64,000 nt of DNA from Ctenosaura bakeri (GCA_948474755.1 CAOLHI010000056.1:186001-250000); one strand, 5' to 3'; positions 42,882 to 52,400 are shown, counted from the first letter of the stretch. The notes: generated by a model not told the origin, from the sequence alone. Program-made: numbers and translations.

Positions 42882-42889
42882 GAGGTATG

Positions 42890-43689
42890 GTATGGAAAAG
42901 GCCGTAGAGTCATAAAATTGGAAGAGGCTTTAAGGGCCAACCAGAAACCAGAATGACCCAGTACAATATTACCACCTGCTGCTTTCCTTCCACAGGAAAC
43001 AATATCATTAGAAATCAGCAAGTGCACCAAGGGGGTAAACCATTCACTCTTCTCTGTTCATTGAGCTGCTGCTAAAAGGCAGAGCTACAATTGTCGATGG
43101 GAAAAAAATTGGCAACCTTGCCCTTTGTTTTCGCTGGCCAGTCGGGTTTTTGAAATGTTACCAAAGCCTGCAAAATCAGTTTACTAGATGTAGCAGTAAA
43201 GTGAATGTCCACACTATCAACAACGATGCCCGAACTGGACCAAATCGAATCAACTTTTATTTTCATCAAGATGTGGCTGTTGAAAGTGCAACAAATACAA
43301 TATATAACTGGTCAGCATGACCAACATTAAAGCTTATTAGTACTAATACTCAAACAATTTGATCTCTAAAATCTCTGGTACTAAAACAGATACAAACAGA
43401 TGTAAACAAAAAAGTCTTGATGTACATATAAGATCAATGAATGCACTTTAAAAATATTGAAATACCCGTATAAAATTGTGCAACTTAAAGCCCAGAACTT
43501 GACCATAGCCTTTATTTTAAAGTGAGGGTGATCTTCTGTTGATCACCAACTTCAACTTGCTACTGTTAGCTTTTGACATTTAAAATTATACTTTCATGGG
43601 TGGGGAAACCCCCCCCCAATTTTGACCTTTTTGTTTTGCCCAGCAACATTCAGAAAATGGAATAAAAATGTAAAGTGTTGAATCCTGAC
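42890..43689. other. Unassigned interval
   Basis: A short CR1-like scrap ('GAGTCATAAAATTGGAAGAG') lies at 42905-42925. The rest, including an AT-rich stretch at 43270-43480, is not recognised. Confidence 0.35.
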
Positions 43690-44010
43690 CCCCCTCCCCT
43701 CCGCAGTGCTCTGAAATGGCTGTGGAGAGGAAATAGCTCTTTTCCGATTTCATATCACCCGGCTGTGTAGCTCCTCTTGTGCTAATGTTAATAATCCCTC
43801 GTTAATGGACACTTTTCTGTAAGCCAGCTGAGATCCAAGTCACTTTGCGGCTGACTTCCGGCAGATTGCATTACTTGGATCACTTTGTTTTCGTTATTTG
43901 GAGATTTGGGGATTTGGTCATTACATTTAGATGGATTCGCTCAGAGATGGAACCCCTCTCTCACCACTTGTGTGCTTGATCTGGAAAAAAGCAGCATTTG
44001 TGAGCTCAGA
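43690..44010. promoter_or_regulatory. Candidate conserved noncoding block 4
   Basis: Unique DNA containing 'GCTAATGTTAATAATCCC', 'CTCGTTAATGGACAC' and 'TTGCATTACTTGGATCAC'. No similarity to any repeat in the window. A regulatory role is inferred from composition alone. Confidence 0.35.
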
Positions 44011-44739
44011 AAACATTTCCATTCTGCCTTCCAAGAAGGGAAAGCAATATATCTATATCTATATGAGACCATCTGTCAACCGCTGGAGCTGACAGATATG
44101 TGAACGCTGACATCCCTGATTCAAACCTTGCCCCTGTTAGGAATTCACCCAATGGCCCCAGGGCAAGGTTGAAGAGTCCTCCTGTTGCAGGACTCCCTTT
44201 CCCATCATCCGCAGGCAACCCAAGCAATGGTAAGGGATATTTGGGGTAGTAGTTTGCCAGCATCCAGAGACCAAATGTTACCCTGCTTTTGACTTAATTT
44301 CCCGTCTCTAATGTGCTGTCCAAAGCATTCTAAGGTTCCCAGAAAGTGGCAGAAGACAGGTTGGACTGTTAAAGACTAGGATCAGGATCCTGCTGGTATT
44401 GTACACATCCAAAAATTTCTCCACCAAAACAACTGGATATTTTAGTTCAACACAGAAGGTTTGATTTCTGTTCAAGGCTGCAGAAATGAAAATGTGCATG
44501 TGGTGCTATTGTTTATGCAGATGGACATTGCAAGCACACAGCGTGCATGCAGATGGAAGAATGCCTAGGGCACATGCACTGTGCATTGCACATTCAGATG
44601 CGCACTTAGTTACACAGCGCTGCTATTCACTACAAGGGTTTGGGTAGCATGATCAATGCACAACTTCATATGTGGAGAGGGCTTCTGTTCCTTTAATTGT
44701 TAGCATGTGTTGCTTGTCACACAACCAGGCAAGAAGCAA
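44011..44739. other. Unassigned interval
   Basis: No gene. The stretch 44480-44660 is rich in 'TGCA' and loosely resembles families H and I ('TGCACTGTGCATTGCACATT'). Confidence 0.3.
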
Positions 44740-45165
44740 CACTTTCTGAAATTCCTTCTTCTCCAGGTGCAACAGTTCTCTCCAGTCTTCACTCTGGCAA
44801 CACTACTTCCCACAGACAAAAATCAAGAAAACCAGAATGTGGCCAAATAGCAAATATTATGAATAAGGAGAACAGACAAAATAGGAGAGGCTGCAGAAGT
44901 TTGCTTTTGTCTGAACCTACTGGGAAGGGCATGATTCCACCCTTCCATTCCTCTCCATCCCCTATTGCTCCATTAACTGTGTGCAAACTAATTTTACATT
45001 TTGAACTCAGTTGGCAACAAATGAAGTAAGGAGAGGACAAAGCGGGAAAGTGAGAGGAGGAGAGAGAAACTGGGGCATTTTCAATGGAGCTGAAAAAGTG
45101 GGATGACAGAGGATTAACTGGGACTGTTTGTGCCAATTTTGGGCAGTTGGAGGGTACAAAACCAT
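44740..45165 (-). repeat. Family K repeat, copy 6
   Basis: A reverse K copy: 'AGAAGTTTGCTTTTGTCTGA', 'GAGAGAAACTGGGGCATTTT', 'GGATTAACTGGGACTG'. Full order is retained without nested elements. Confidence 0.55.
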
Positions 45166-45188
45166 GATGACTGAGGACTTTTAAGGAA

Positions 45189-45274
45189 GTCCCTGAAGCC
45201 CTTCCTCAAGGCTCCTCCTTGGTCCAGGGTGAATCGGAGCAGTGCGAGGTCTGTAGATCTGCACTTCCGACTTA
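45189..45274 (+). repeat. Short piece of family D between direct repeats
   Basis: The 86-bp segment ('GTCCCTGAAGCCC...GGTCTGTAGATCTGCACTT') matches the interior of family D copy 1 from about 46295 to 46375. It is bounded by near-identical 15-bp repeats, GGACTTTTAAGGAAG (45175-45189) and GAACTTTTAAGGAAG (45275-45289). No D termini are present. Confidence 0.8.
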
Positions 45275-45289
45275 GAACTTTTAAGGAAG

Positions 45290-45724
45290 AGACACAAGGA
45301 TAACAAGTCCATGTACAATTTCTCACAATTCCATGCGCCAGTGCTGGACTTGTTTGCTAAAATCTTCAAGACATTCTCATCTATGGTTCTTGAAAGGAAA
45401 ACCTTAGAGCTCTAGGCGAAAGTACAAGATACAGATACATAATACAAATTCTTCTATGGGGAATCTACTCTTCTGTTCTCTCTTGAATCCATAAATTAAA
45501 ACCCCATTCTCTAATTCAAAGAGATAAGGGTCTGATTCTAACGTCATGCGAATCTATATTTCTCCCTATCTCTTGGAACACAAATTTATTAAAGTGTAGC
45601 CTCTTTGTTCAGTTTTCCCTAGCAAAATCTAACAAGGCTTATAGGGATACATTTATACCAACCTTCTTCAAGGTGGTGCTAATGGCAATGCTAGTGGAGG
45701 GTGATGAGAGTTTTAGTTGATTAT
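45290..45724. other. Unassigned interval
   Basis: No gene or repeat that I can support. Confidence 0.4.
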
Positions 45725-45950
45725 TAATGTTAGTATTATCTTGATTTATATCCCACTTTTTTCCTGCTAAGGACTCAAAGCAGCTTACTTAATTAAAAAA
45801 AAATAGTTAAAATTGTGGAATACAAAAGTTAAAACACAAATTAAACCATCAAATAAGAGTTAAAGCAAAGTTAAAATACATAATTAAAACACAAGCATTC
45901 ATTCATTGAATGTTCAGGCCATCACATCCGGCGGGGCATTGGGTTGTACA
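45725..45950. repeat. Family N repeat, copy 2
   Basis: 'TTGATTTATATCCCACTTTT' and 'TCAAAGCAGCTTACTTAATT' plus an A-rich run match the start of 29856-30330. Confidence 0.45.
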
Positions 45951-45988
45951 ACCGCGCTGTCAGGTCTTGTCTGCACCGTACCTGGATC

Positions 45989-47087
45989 TGTTGTCATCTA
46001 GTCCGAATTCAGGCAGCACCTCTGCCAAGATGAGAGCACAGACATGAACATTCTGTAGCTCATGTGACTCATCCTGGATTGGGTAGCCATTCTGGGTCCG
46101 GAGTGCGAGATGCTGGGAGGCAAGAACCAAGCCAGTTCTGGTCTTTGAGGATGCAGTTTATTAAGCAAAGAAACAAAAAGAAAGAAATGAAAGGCACACA
46201 ATCGTACATACACTCTGGCCCTTTCCGCACGAGGTGAGGGAATCGCTCCGTGCTGTTACCTACTGCTTCTTCTGCGGTCTGGAGCAATGTGGACTGTCCC
46301 TGAAGCCCTTCCGCAGGGCCCCTCCTTGGTCCAGGGTGAATCGGAGCAGTGCGAGGTCTGTAGATCCGCACTTCTCCGGCTTCCAAAACGGCGGCTTCCG
46401 GTTGGTCATGGGTCCCGACCAACCGCTGAAGCTCGCCACGCCTAAAGCCTGCCCTCCACAGATCTCAGGCTTGCATTGGTGCGAGCTTGCGAATCTGCAC
46501 AAGGGAGCAGGAATGCAATGGCACATTCCAGGAAAATAAAGACCTGTTTTTTGTGGTCTTTAGAAAATACGCTGGAGGACCACTTGGGGTTGTTTTGAAG
46601 CAGACTGAGGTGCGGATCTCTGGTAAGTAGTCCACTCCTAGTCCGCTCCAAGGTGCAGACGACTTCCGTGTGAGGACGCACTGCCCTGTTCTAATTGCCT
46701 GGTGCGGAAAGGGCCTCTGACTCTGTCAAAGAAGCAATGCAGGCAATGGAGCAGCATTCTCTTTGTTTCAACGGATTATATAGACCTTGAGCACCCAAGT
46801 AGCAAAACAGCTTGTCAATTCATCAACCCACCGTGCCGCAATGGACAGGAGGGGCTATCCTACCTCGGACACCAATTACTGAGACATCCACGGACCAGGT
46901 GCGTGATAGGCTTGCAGCAAAGTCTCATTACCTGTCCAAGATGGTAGCGGACTGTCTCTGATCGCACTCTGCTCTCCCCTCACCATACCGGGAGGTGTGA
47001 GGAGTGAAGCACCCACCATTAACAGTCCTTGACTATTCTCACATGGTTGCAGCATACAGGGCAGCCTAACCTAGCAACTCAGCAACA
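45989..47087 (-). mobile_element. LTR-like element, reverse, interrupted by family D
   Basis: Reverse reading starts TGTTGCTGAGTTGCTAGG (47087) and ends CTAGATGACAACA (45989). A reverse TATATAAT is near 46768-46775 and a reverse AATAAA near 46150-46155. The length without family D copy 1 is about 597 bp. No 4- or 5-bp flanking duplication is seen, so the limits are tentative. Confidence 0.45.
46217..46715. mobile_element. Family D element, copy 1 (499 bp, TSD TCT)
   Basis: The termini are GGCCCTTTCCGCACGAGG...CCTGGTGCGGAAAGGGCC. Exact TCT at 46214-46216 and 46716-46718. It contains the stem AAAGACC/GGTCTTT (about 46539-46562), CTTCCGGTTGG-type promoter-like motifs, and a consensus splice-donor-like GGTAAGTAG at 46622-46630. 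It has no transposase. Confidence 0.88.
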
Positions 47088-47474
47088 CAAGCCAAACTCA
47101 AAATGTGTTCGTCCTTAACTCTACCCTTTTCAACTATATTTAACCTATTGCTATTGCTGAATATGATCTTATTACTAAACATATTAATACTAACCCTAAC
47201 CTTAAATGTGAACCCTAGCCCTATATGTGAACCCGTCCCCAGAGCCAATTATATTTCAGCTTACTCTACCTTCCAGAATTGTAATTCTTCTTGTGGAGGT
47301 ATGACACTTCCCTCTTTTATTAGAACCTTTTCCACACATATCTTCCATATTGCTTCAAAATCATTCTCTTTCATTATTCCTTTTTTGATCTTAACTCAAC
47401 GTGTTAATTTATCATTAATTGCAATTTTCCACACTTCTTTATACCAATCCTTTAGGTGAAAATCTCCTTGAGCT
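47088..47474. other. Unassigned interval, possible antisense LINE
   Basis: AT-rich. 'ATCATTAATTGCAATTTTCC' and 'CACTTCTTTATACCAATCC' are reminiscent of antisense L1-type ORF2, but I cannot establish this. Confidence 0.25.
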
Positions 47475-47546
47475 TTCGGGTTTTCCCTGTCAATGACCTG
47501 CGATTGCACGACCGTCCCGCACTTACCTGGCCGGCAGAAGGAAGAT

Positions 47547-47604
47547 TGCATAGGATGTTGAAAGTGGAATCATAGCGCTACAACAGGCTAGTGCAGAAAT
47601 GGTC
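47547..47604. mobile_element. Family A half element, copy 22
   Basis: The right arm only: GCATAGGATGTTGAAAG...GTGCAGAAATGGTC. Confidence 0.85.
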
Positions 47605-47843
47605 ATCATCATGCTCCCGTCCTTCTCTCCTCACCAGGCGGCACAATCATGGATTGAATAATTGATGGGTTTTCCTTGTCTTAAGATTTACAGTTTTAAA
47701 TTGATTACAAAGGAAAAAGAACAAAACACAACATGATTAACATAAAAGTGAAAAAGAGAAAAAATACAACAAAAAAAGTTTACATTACTATTTCTATTGG
47801 TTTGCAGTTTCTCCTCCTCTTATTCTTTTCTCCCCTCCTCTTT

Positions 47844-47905
47844 GGCCATTTCCACACTAGCCTGTTATAGCGCTATGATTCCACTTTCAACATCCTATGG
47901 AATAC
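47844..47905. mobile_element. Family A half element, copy 23
   Basis: The left arm only: GGCCATTTCCACACTAGCC...CATCCTATGGAATA. Confidence 0.85.
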
Positions 47906-48023
47906 GATTTGTTCTTTTTCCTTTGTAATCAACTTAAAAAAAAATCTTAAGACTAGGAAAACCCATCAATTGTTTAATCCATGATTGTGCCGCCTGGTGA
48001 GGAGAGGACGGGAGCACGATGAT

Positions 48024-48203
48024 GACCATTTCCGCACTAGCCTATTATAGCGCTATGATTCCACTTTCAACATCCTGTGGAATCCTGGGGTTTGCAGTTC
48101 CGGGAGGGGCCAGTCGGCCCCTCCTGAAACTGCAAACCCCAGGATTCCACAGGATGTTGAAAGTGGAATCATAGCGCTATAACAGGCTAGTGTGGAAATG
48201 GCC
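48024..48203. mobile_element. Family A element, copy 24 (180 bp)
   Basis: A complete hairpin whose left arm also forms the outer pair with copy 22. Flanks GAT and CAG show no duplication, as expected if it lies within a rearranged array. Confidence 0.9.
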
Positions 48204-48359
48204 CAGGTCATGCAGATGTGCTGTTGTGATCCAGCTCTTCTCCTGTTCCCATGCCGGGATGGGAGGCTCCTGCAGAAAGGGCCTAAGTGTGCCAAAAACC
48301 ATCCCAAAATAAGTGGTACATGTTAATCACATTCTTAAAGTAACAAAGATTCTACCATG

Positions 48360-48570
48360 GGGTTGTTGTGGCAAAAACCTCTGTGGCTGGAGTTACACAT
48401 TGATCATACCATGACACTTTCGTGATGAATGTCAATATTGCACAGCTGAGTATGCACCCAAACGTGCAACCAGGTTCACACCTGCATACACAGTGACATT
48501 GCACGCCCAACTCTGCTTCAGCAGACTTGAGTTGAATAGGGACTTTCTGCATGACACAGAAAGATCCAAC
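48360..48570. repeat. Family I repeat, copy 3
   Basis: 'GAATGTCAATATTGCACAGC', 'TGAGTATGCACCC' and 'GAGTTGAATAGGGAC' follow the order of blocks at 12400 and 34080. Confidence 0.4.
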
Positions 48571-49017
48571 TGTTTCAAACTCAGGAGTAAGGCAGCAATG
48601 AGTAGTAACTACCCGTTATGGACATTGTGTAATGGATACATTAAATTTATCACAGGTATCCTAGTTGCAGAAGTTGGGGGACTAGCATTTCCAAAGTCCT
48701 GAGATTTTCGTGCCAAAGCCAGAGATCCCTTGTGATGTCACAGGGAAGTCATGGTTGCTGATGATGCCATTAAGTATGATGCCACATGGAATCAGCCACA
48801 ATTGCACAGAGTTTGCCACTGAAATTAAAAACAAACAAACCACCAAGTCTAAACAAAGGAGGAAAGCATATATACAGACACACTTTTGAAAGCAACCCTC
48901 TCACTCTGAGATCTCTCCCTCTTCTCTTGGAGGAATGAAGTGTAAAGAATTTCTTTAGCAACAGGAGTGTAGTGTCCAGATCAAGGGAAATCAAGGGAAG
49001 TATTATTACTACTTTAT
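48571..49017. other. Unassigned interval
   Basis: No gene or repeat that I can support. Confidence 0.4.
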
Positions 49018-49225
49018 GATGCTTTGTATGCGGAACATATCATACGTAAAGTGGGATTAGACTCAGAGGAAGGGGGCCTGGAAATCCGAGGAAAGAACAT
49101 CAACAGTTTAAGATATGCTGATGTCACCATGTTACTAGCAGCAAACAGTAAAGACTTGGAACCATTACCGAAGAAAGGAAGAAAGTCAAGGCAGAAAGTG
49201 CAAAGGCAGGTTTACAGCTGAATAT
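49018..49225 (+). pseudogene. RTE/BovB-like reverse transcriptase fragment
   Basis: The plus frame 49024-49221 reads AEHIIRKVGLDSEEGGLEIR, then GKNINSLRYADVTMLLAA. This matches the BovB/RTE RT segment with its NNLRYADDT box; the catalytic YADD is altered to YADV. About 65 codons remain, with neither the endonuclease nor the C-terminus. The second half is decayed. Confidence 0.75.
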
Positions 49226-49398
49226 TAGGGGCCTTTCCGCCCTACACTTATAGTGCGATTATTCCGCTTTCAACCTCTTGGGGTTTGCACTTTAGGGAGG
49301 GGCATTTAGGATTCTCAGCCAGAGAGCTCTTTGGCCTTCTCAGGAAACTACAAACTCCAGAATTCTACAGGAGGTTGAAAGTAGAATAATAACACTAT

Positions 49399-49881
49399 GG
49401 CCCTTTCCACACGGACTTAAAAAGCAGTGTAGATCGACCTCCACGGAGGTCGTCTACACCGTTATGCGAATTGGGGTGGATTACTCTCGAGTAATTCCAC
49501 ACCGCAATCCGTGTTCGGGCGCCCGCAAGTGGTGGCGCCTCATGCTTTTGAAAAACCACATTTTATGTGGTTTTTCAAAGGCACAGGGCGTCCAGCCCCG
49601 TCCAGCCCCATCGCAGCGCCCGTGTGGATTTACGGACACGCGAAAGGGCGTCCCTGCAGATCAGGCAGGGGGCGGGATTTCCGGCTGGCGGGCTTCTCCG
49701 ATTGGTGGAGAGGCTCTGCCAGTCAAAATCTGCCATTTTGAGCGCTGCCAGGAGCCGAGGACGCCGCGGGACGCTGCTGTGTGTAGAACGGTGAAATGCG
49801 CTGCTCCGCGCAGTGACGGAAAAGGTAAGCCCCGTTTTGGCGTGGCTTTCCCCGTTTCCCTGCCCGCGTGTGGAAAGGGCC
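49399..49881. mobile_element. Family D element, copy 2 (483 bp, TSD TAT)
   Basis: The termini are GGCCCTTTCCACACGG...CGCGTGTGGAAAGGGCC. Exact TAT at 49396-49398 and 49882-49884. It contains a strong stem (TTGAAAAACCACAT/ATGTGGTTTTTCAA near 49549-49578), a 'CCGATTGGTGGAG' CCAAT-box-like motif, 'TCTGCCATTTTGAG' and a donor-like GGTAAG at 49824-49829. The 145-codon frame through it has no recognisable domain. Confidence 0.88.
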
Positions 49882-49884
49882 TAT

Positions 49885-50065
49885 GGCCATTTCTGCACTA
49901 GCCTGTTATAGTGCGATGATTCCACTTTCAACATCCTCTGGAATCCTGGGGTTTGCAGTTTCGGGAGGGGCCTGTTTGGCCCCTCCCGAAACTGCAAACC
50001 CCAGGATTCCAGAGAATGTTGAAAGTGGAATCATCGCACTATAACAGACTAGTGCGGAAATGGCC
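49885..50065. mobile_element. Family A element, copy 26 (181 bp)
   Basis: A complete hairpin directly beside family D copy 2, separated only by the 3-bp TAT. The other flank is ATA. Confidence 0.9.
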
Positions 50066-50091
50066 ATAACAGTGTAGTGCGGAAAAGGACC

Positions 50092-50540
50092 TAGTCTCTC
50101 TCTTTTCTATTCTACTCAGAACATTTATTCAAACATTGAACTTACTTTTTCTAAAAAATTTTTTGTACAAATGGAACTACCAGGTCCTGAACTATAAGGA
50201 CTATTGGAGACTATAGGGCTATAAGGACTAACTATAAGGACCCTCTTTGGTTTTGCCAGTTTGAGGAACAGGAAAAAACAACAACATCTCCTCCTGGGAA
50301 AAAAACAACAACCCCTCAATAAAAACAGGGGAGAAAAACCCAACAGTATTAGTAAAACAGGGGAAATTAGTTTGTCTTCAGGAGTCCTCCAACGTATTGA
50401 GGAAATGTAAGTCCCATAAACAGAACTAAGGGAAGAAAACTAAGGGCAGGAATTGTATTGCTCTGTTGTTGAAAATTGTCTTACACAAAAGTCTTACATA
50501 GTTTTCAGTAATGATATTGGGCCAGTGAATGTGTGAATGA
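50092..50540. other. Unassigned interval
   Basis: No gene. A small direct duplication 'AACTATAAGGAC' near 50189-50239. Confidence 0.35.
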
Positions 50541-50676
50541 GAGCCAGCATGTGTAGTGGTTGGAGCATTGGACCACAACCCAAAAGACCAGGGTTCGATT
50601 CCCTGCTCAGCCAGGGAAACCCACTGGGTGAACTTTGGCATGTCACATACTCTCAGCCCCAGAAAATCCTGTGATA

Positions 50677-50934
50677 CTCAATGCACTGTTATGCAGATCC
50701 CACGATTAACAGTGCAACCCTGGGGGATATTCCATTTAACAATAGGGCATCACATGGACCAACTGTAACACATGCAAATTGCTCCCTCCCGCCCGGGGAC
50801 TACACAAGTATATATACTCTGTCCACTTCCATGCCACCAGATCCTCTGAAGAGGCCAGCCACAGATGCAGGTGAAACGTCAGGAGAAAATACTAATAGAA
50901 CACAGCCTCAAAACTCAGAAAACCCACAACAACC
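50677..50934 (+). mobile_element. Retroelement fragment with 12-bp duplication (Penelope-like candidate)
   Basis: The 258-bp insert is bounded by a perfect 12-bp repeat AATCCTGTGATA (50665-50676; 50935-50946), so it came in by target-primed retrotransposition. Its right half ('GAAGAGGCCAGCCACAGATG', 'GGTGAAACGTCAGGAG') resembles a motif very common in squamate genomes that I associate with Penelope-like elements. No coding region is included. Confidence 0.55.
50842..50884 (+). ncRNA. Hammerhead-ribozyme-like motif (type I, minimal)
   Basis: The conserved core pieces are in order: stem I strand TCCT (50842-50845), CTGAAGA (50846-50852), a short stem GCC/GGT (50854-50856 with 50870-50872), GAAA (50873-50876), a self-complementary ACGT in place of stem III, the cleavage triplet GTC (50878-50880), and AGGA (50881-50884) pairing with TCCT. 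Stem II has a bulged G, and stem III could form only in a dimer, so activity is uncertain. Confidence 0.4.
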
Positions 50935-50973
50935 AATCCTGTGATAGGTTCACCTTAGTGGCACCATAAGTCA

Positions 50974-51134
50974 GGCCATTTCCTCACTAGACTGTTATAG
51001 CGCTATGATTCCACTTTCAACATCCTACGGAATCCTGGGGTTTGCAGTTTCAGGAGGGGCCGGCCGGCCCCAGGATTCCGTAGGATGTTGAAAGTGGAAT
51101 CATAGCGCTATAACAGTCTAGTGCGGAAATGGCC
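50974..51134. mobile_element. Family A element, copy 27 (161 bp, TSD TCA)
   Basis: Exact TCA at 50971-50973 and 51135-51137. About 20 bp of the apex side is lost (GGCCGGCCGGCCCCAGG), leaving arms of unequal length. Confidence 0.92.
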
Positions 51135-51165
51135 TCAGAAACAACTTGAAAAGCAAACTACAGCA

Positions 51166-51899
51166 AATAGGTGAACACCTTGTCTTAAAACACTTTGTGC
51201 ACTGTTCTAAAAGAAAATATTACCTAACACATTTTTTTTCCCATTTTTTTCTTCAGAGGGGGAAAAATGGCCTCTGGAAAAATGGGGGGAACCCTATTTT
51301 TTCCCCTGATCCCCCCCTCCCCGTTTTCTTGCAGGCCTTCATGGCTTTAGTTGTAGCCAAGTATGCACAGCATGAAACTGCCGGTGCCCACCAGCCTGAT
51401 CCAGAACTGGTTTCATCCTCGTGCAACTGCCTCTAATTTGGAGGCTGAATGGAGAATCTGGGGAAACCATCTGGACTCCAAAAGAGCCCCTTTTCTTTAT
51501 CTGCCCATCTTCGAGAGATTTGGATAGCCTACTTCTTTTCTTTCTTTCATTTTTTTTTTAATGTAGTCTTTTACAACACATTTCTGCAAAGCTGCTTTCA
51601 GCTGAGTGCTTCTTAGTCTCCTTTTCTGTTTCTATTTAAACATATAAAAATGTTTTTAAAAGCACATTGATGAGGAGGAGGGTGAGCTGAAGTGGGACAG
51701 ATCCGTAAGAGCAAATTGGAGTCATGTCACCTTCTTTTTTTTTTTTCTTGTTTACTACACAGCTCAGCAGTACAATCAATGTGGCAGATTAAGATTTCTG
51801 CAAAATTGTGTGTGTGTGTGTGTGTGTGTGTTTTCCTTTCTGTGTCTGTATCTGAATGAATCTCTCTCACTCACACACACATACACATTTGAAAACTCT
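51166..51899. other. Unassigned interval with (GT)n at about 51810-51831
   Basis: No gene. Homopolymer T runs near 51233 and 51550, and one GT microsatellite. Confidence 0.4.
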
Positions 51900-52400
51900 T
51901 TTGGAAAGTGCAGAATCTATTAGTTCACAACCTTACGTTTTAGCTGGAAGAAAATGGCTTTACACTCCATGAGATGTGTTAATGCACAGATAGAAACCCT
52001 CTTATCCTTCTGCTTTTGCGCCGGCTCCAATCAGCAGAATGGATTATGTTTTTTAATAATCTGACATTAGTATTAAAAGTGATATTTAAAGCATTAGTCT
52101 GTGTAACTGGCACGGAGCGTCGAGAGCCCTTTGCTCCTGCTTTCTCTCGGGCGGCGAAAACATATGTTTACGAAACAATGCATTAGCAGGAACCGTCCAA
52201 ATACACAGAAGATCAGCGGAGAGGGGCTAGATTACTCTCTTAACATCACTTCCCCTCCGCCCACCCGCCCCCAATTAGTGGCGAGGAAAAGATTTGAGAA
52301 CCATTATGAAACCGATTATGGGAGAAATGGATTAAAGGGTTGGGATGCAACCAGTGGCAGCGGAGAAGTCAGGAAGTGGTAGCTAGATCAGTGAGCTAAA
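51900..52400. promoter_or_regulatory. Candidate conserved noncoding block 5
   Basis: Unique sequence with 'CCAATCAGCAGAATGGATTA', 'TTTTAATAATCTGACATTAG', 'AAAACATATGTTTACG' and 'CAATGCATTAGCAGG'. It is the longest repeat-free, motif-dense block in the window. Conservation is presumed, not shown. Confidence 0.4.

Larger units (their letters stand above)
47475..48290. mobile_element. Rearranged family F with A pieces: composite palindrome
   Basis: 47475-47545 matches the interior of family F copy 2 ('GTCAATGACCTGCGATTGC', 'CACTTACCTGGCCGGC'). Then come an A half (47547-47604), an arm (47605-47730) with 'CCTCACCAGGCGGCACAATC', a spacer holding another A half, the inverted arm (47908-48023), and a whole A element. 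The end '...CTCCTGCAGAAAGGGCC' at about 48290 looks like an F terminus. Confidence 0.65.
49229..50091. mobile_element. Family A element, copy 25 (long form, TSD TAG), twice invaded
   Basis: Left part 49229-49398 (long-form centre 'AGAGAGCTCTTTGGCC'), right terminus 50066-50091 (ATAACAGTGTAGTGCGGAAAAGGACC is the family end, here described in pieces). TAG at 49226-49228 and 50092-50094. Family D copy 2 and family A copy 26 are inserted in its CACTATAACAG segment. Confidence 0.88.
50541..51165 (+). repeat. tRNA-derived SINE carrying two insertions
   Basis: Head GAGCCAGCATGTGTAGTGG, box-B-like 'GGGTTCGATTCCC', body to 'AGAAAATCCTGTGATA' (50676). It resumes at 50947 'GGTTCACCTTAGTGGCACC' to 50973 and ends after family A copy 27 with 'TCAGAAACAACTTGAAAAGC'. 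Removing the two inserts gives a normal SINE. Confidence 0.75.

Noticed and set aside
43072..43269. Possible processed pseudogene
   Set aside because: A 65-codon reverse frame without recognisable similarity, poly(A) or duplication.
47180..47205. Interstitial telomeric repeat (CTAACCCTAACC)
   Set aside because: Only about two units; within expectation for chance in AT-rich DNA.
49464..49901. 145-codon frame in family D copy 2
   Set aside because: Neither D copy 1 nor D copy 3 keeps a homologous frame, and the region is CpG-rich MITE interior.
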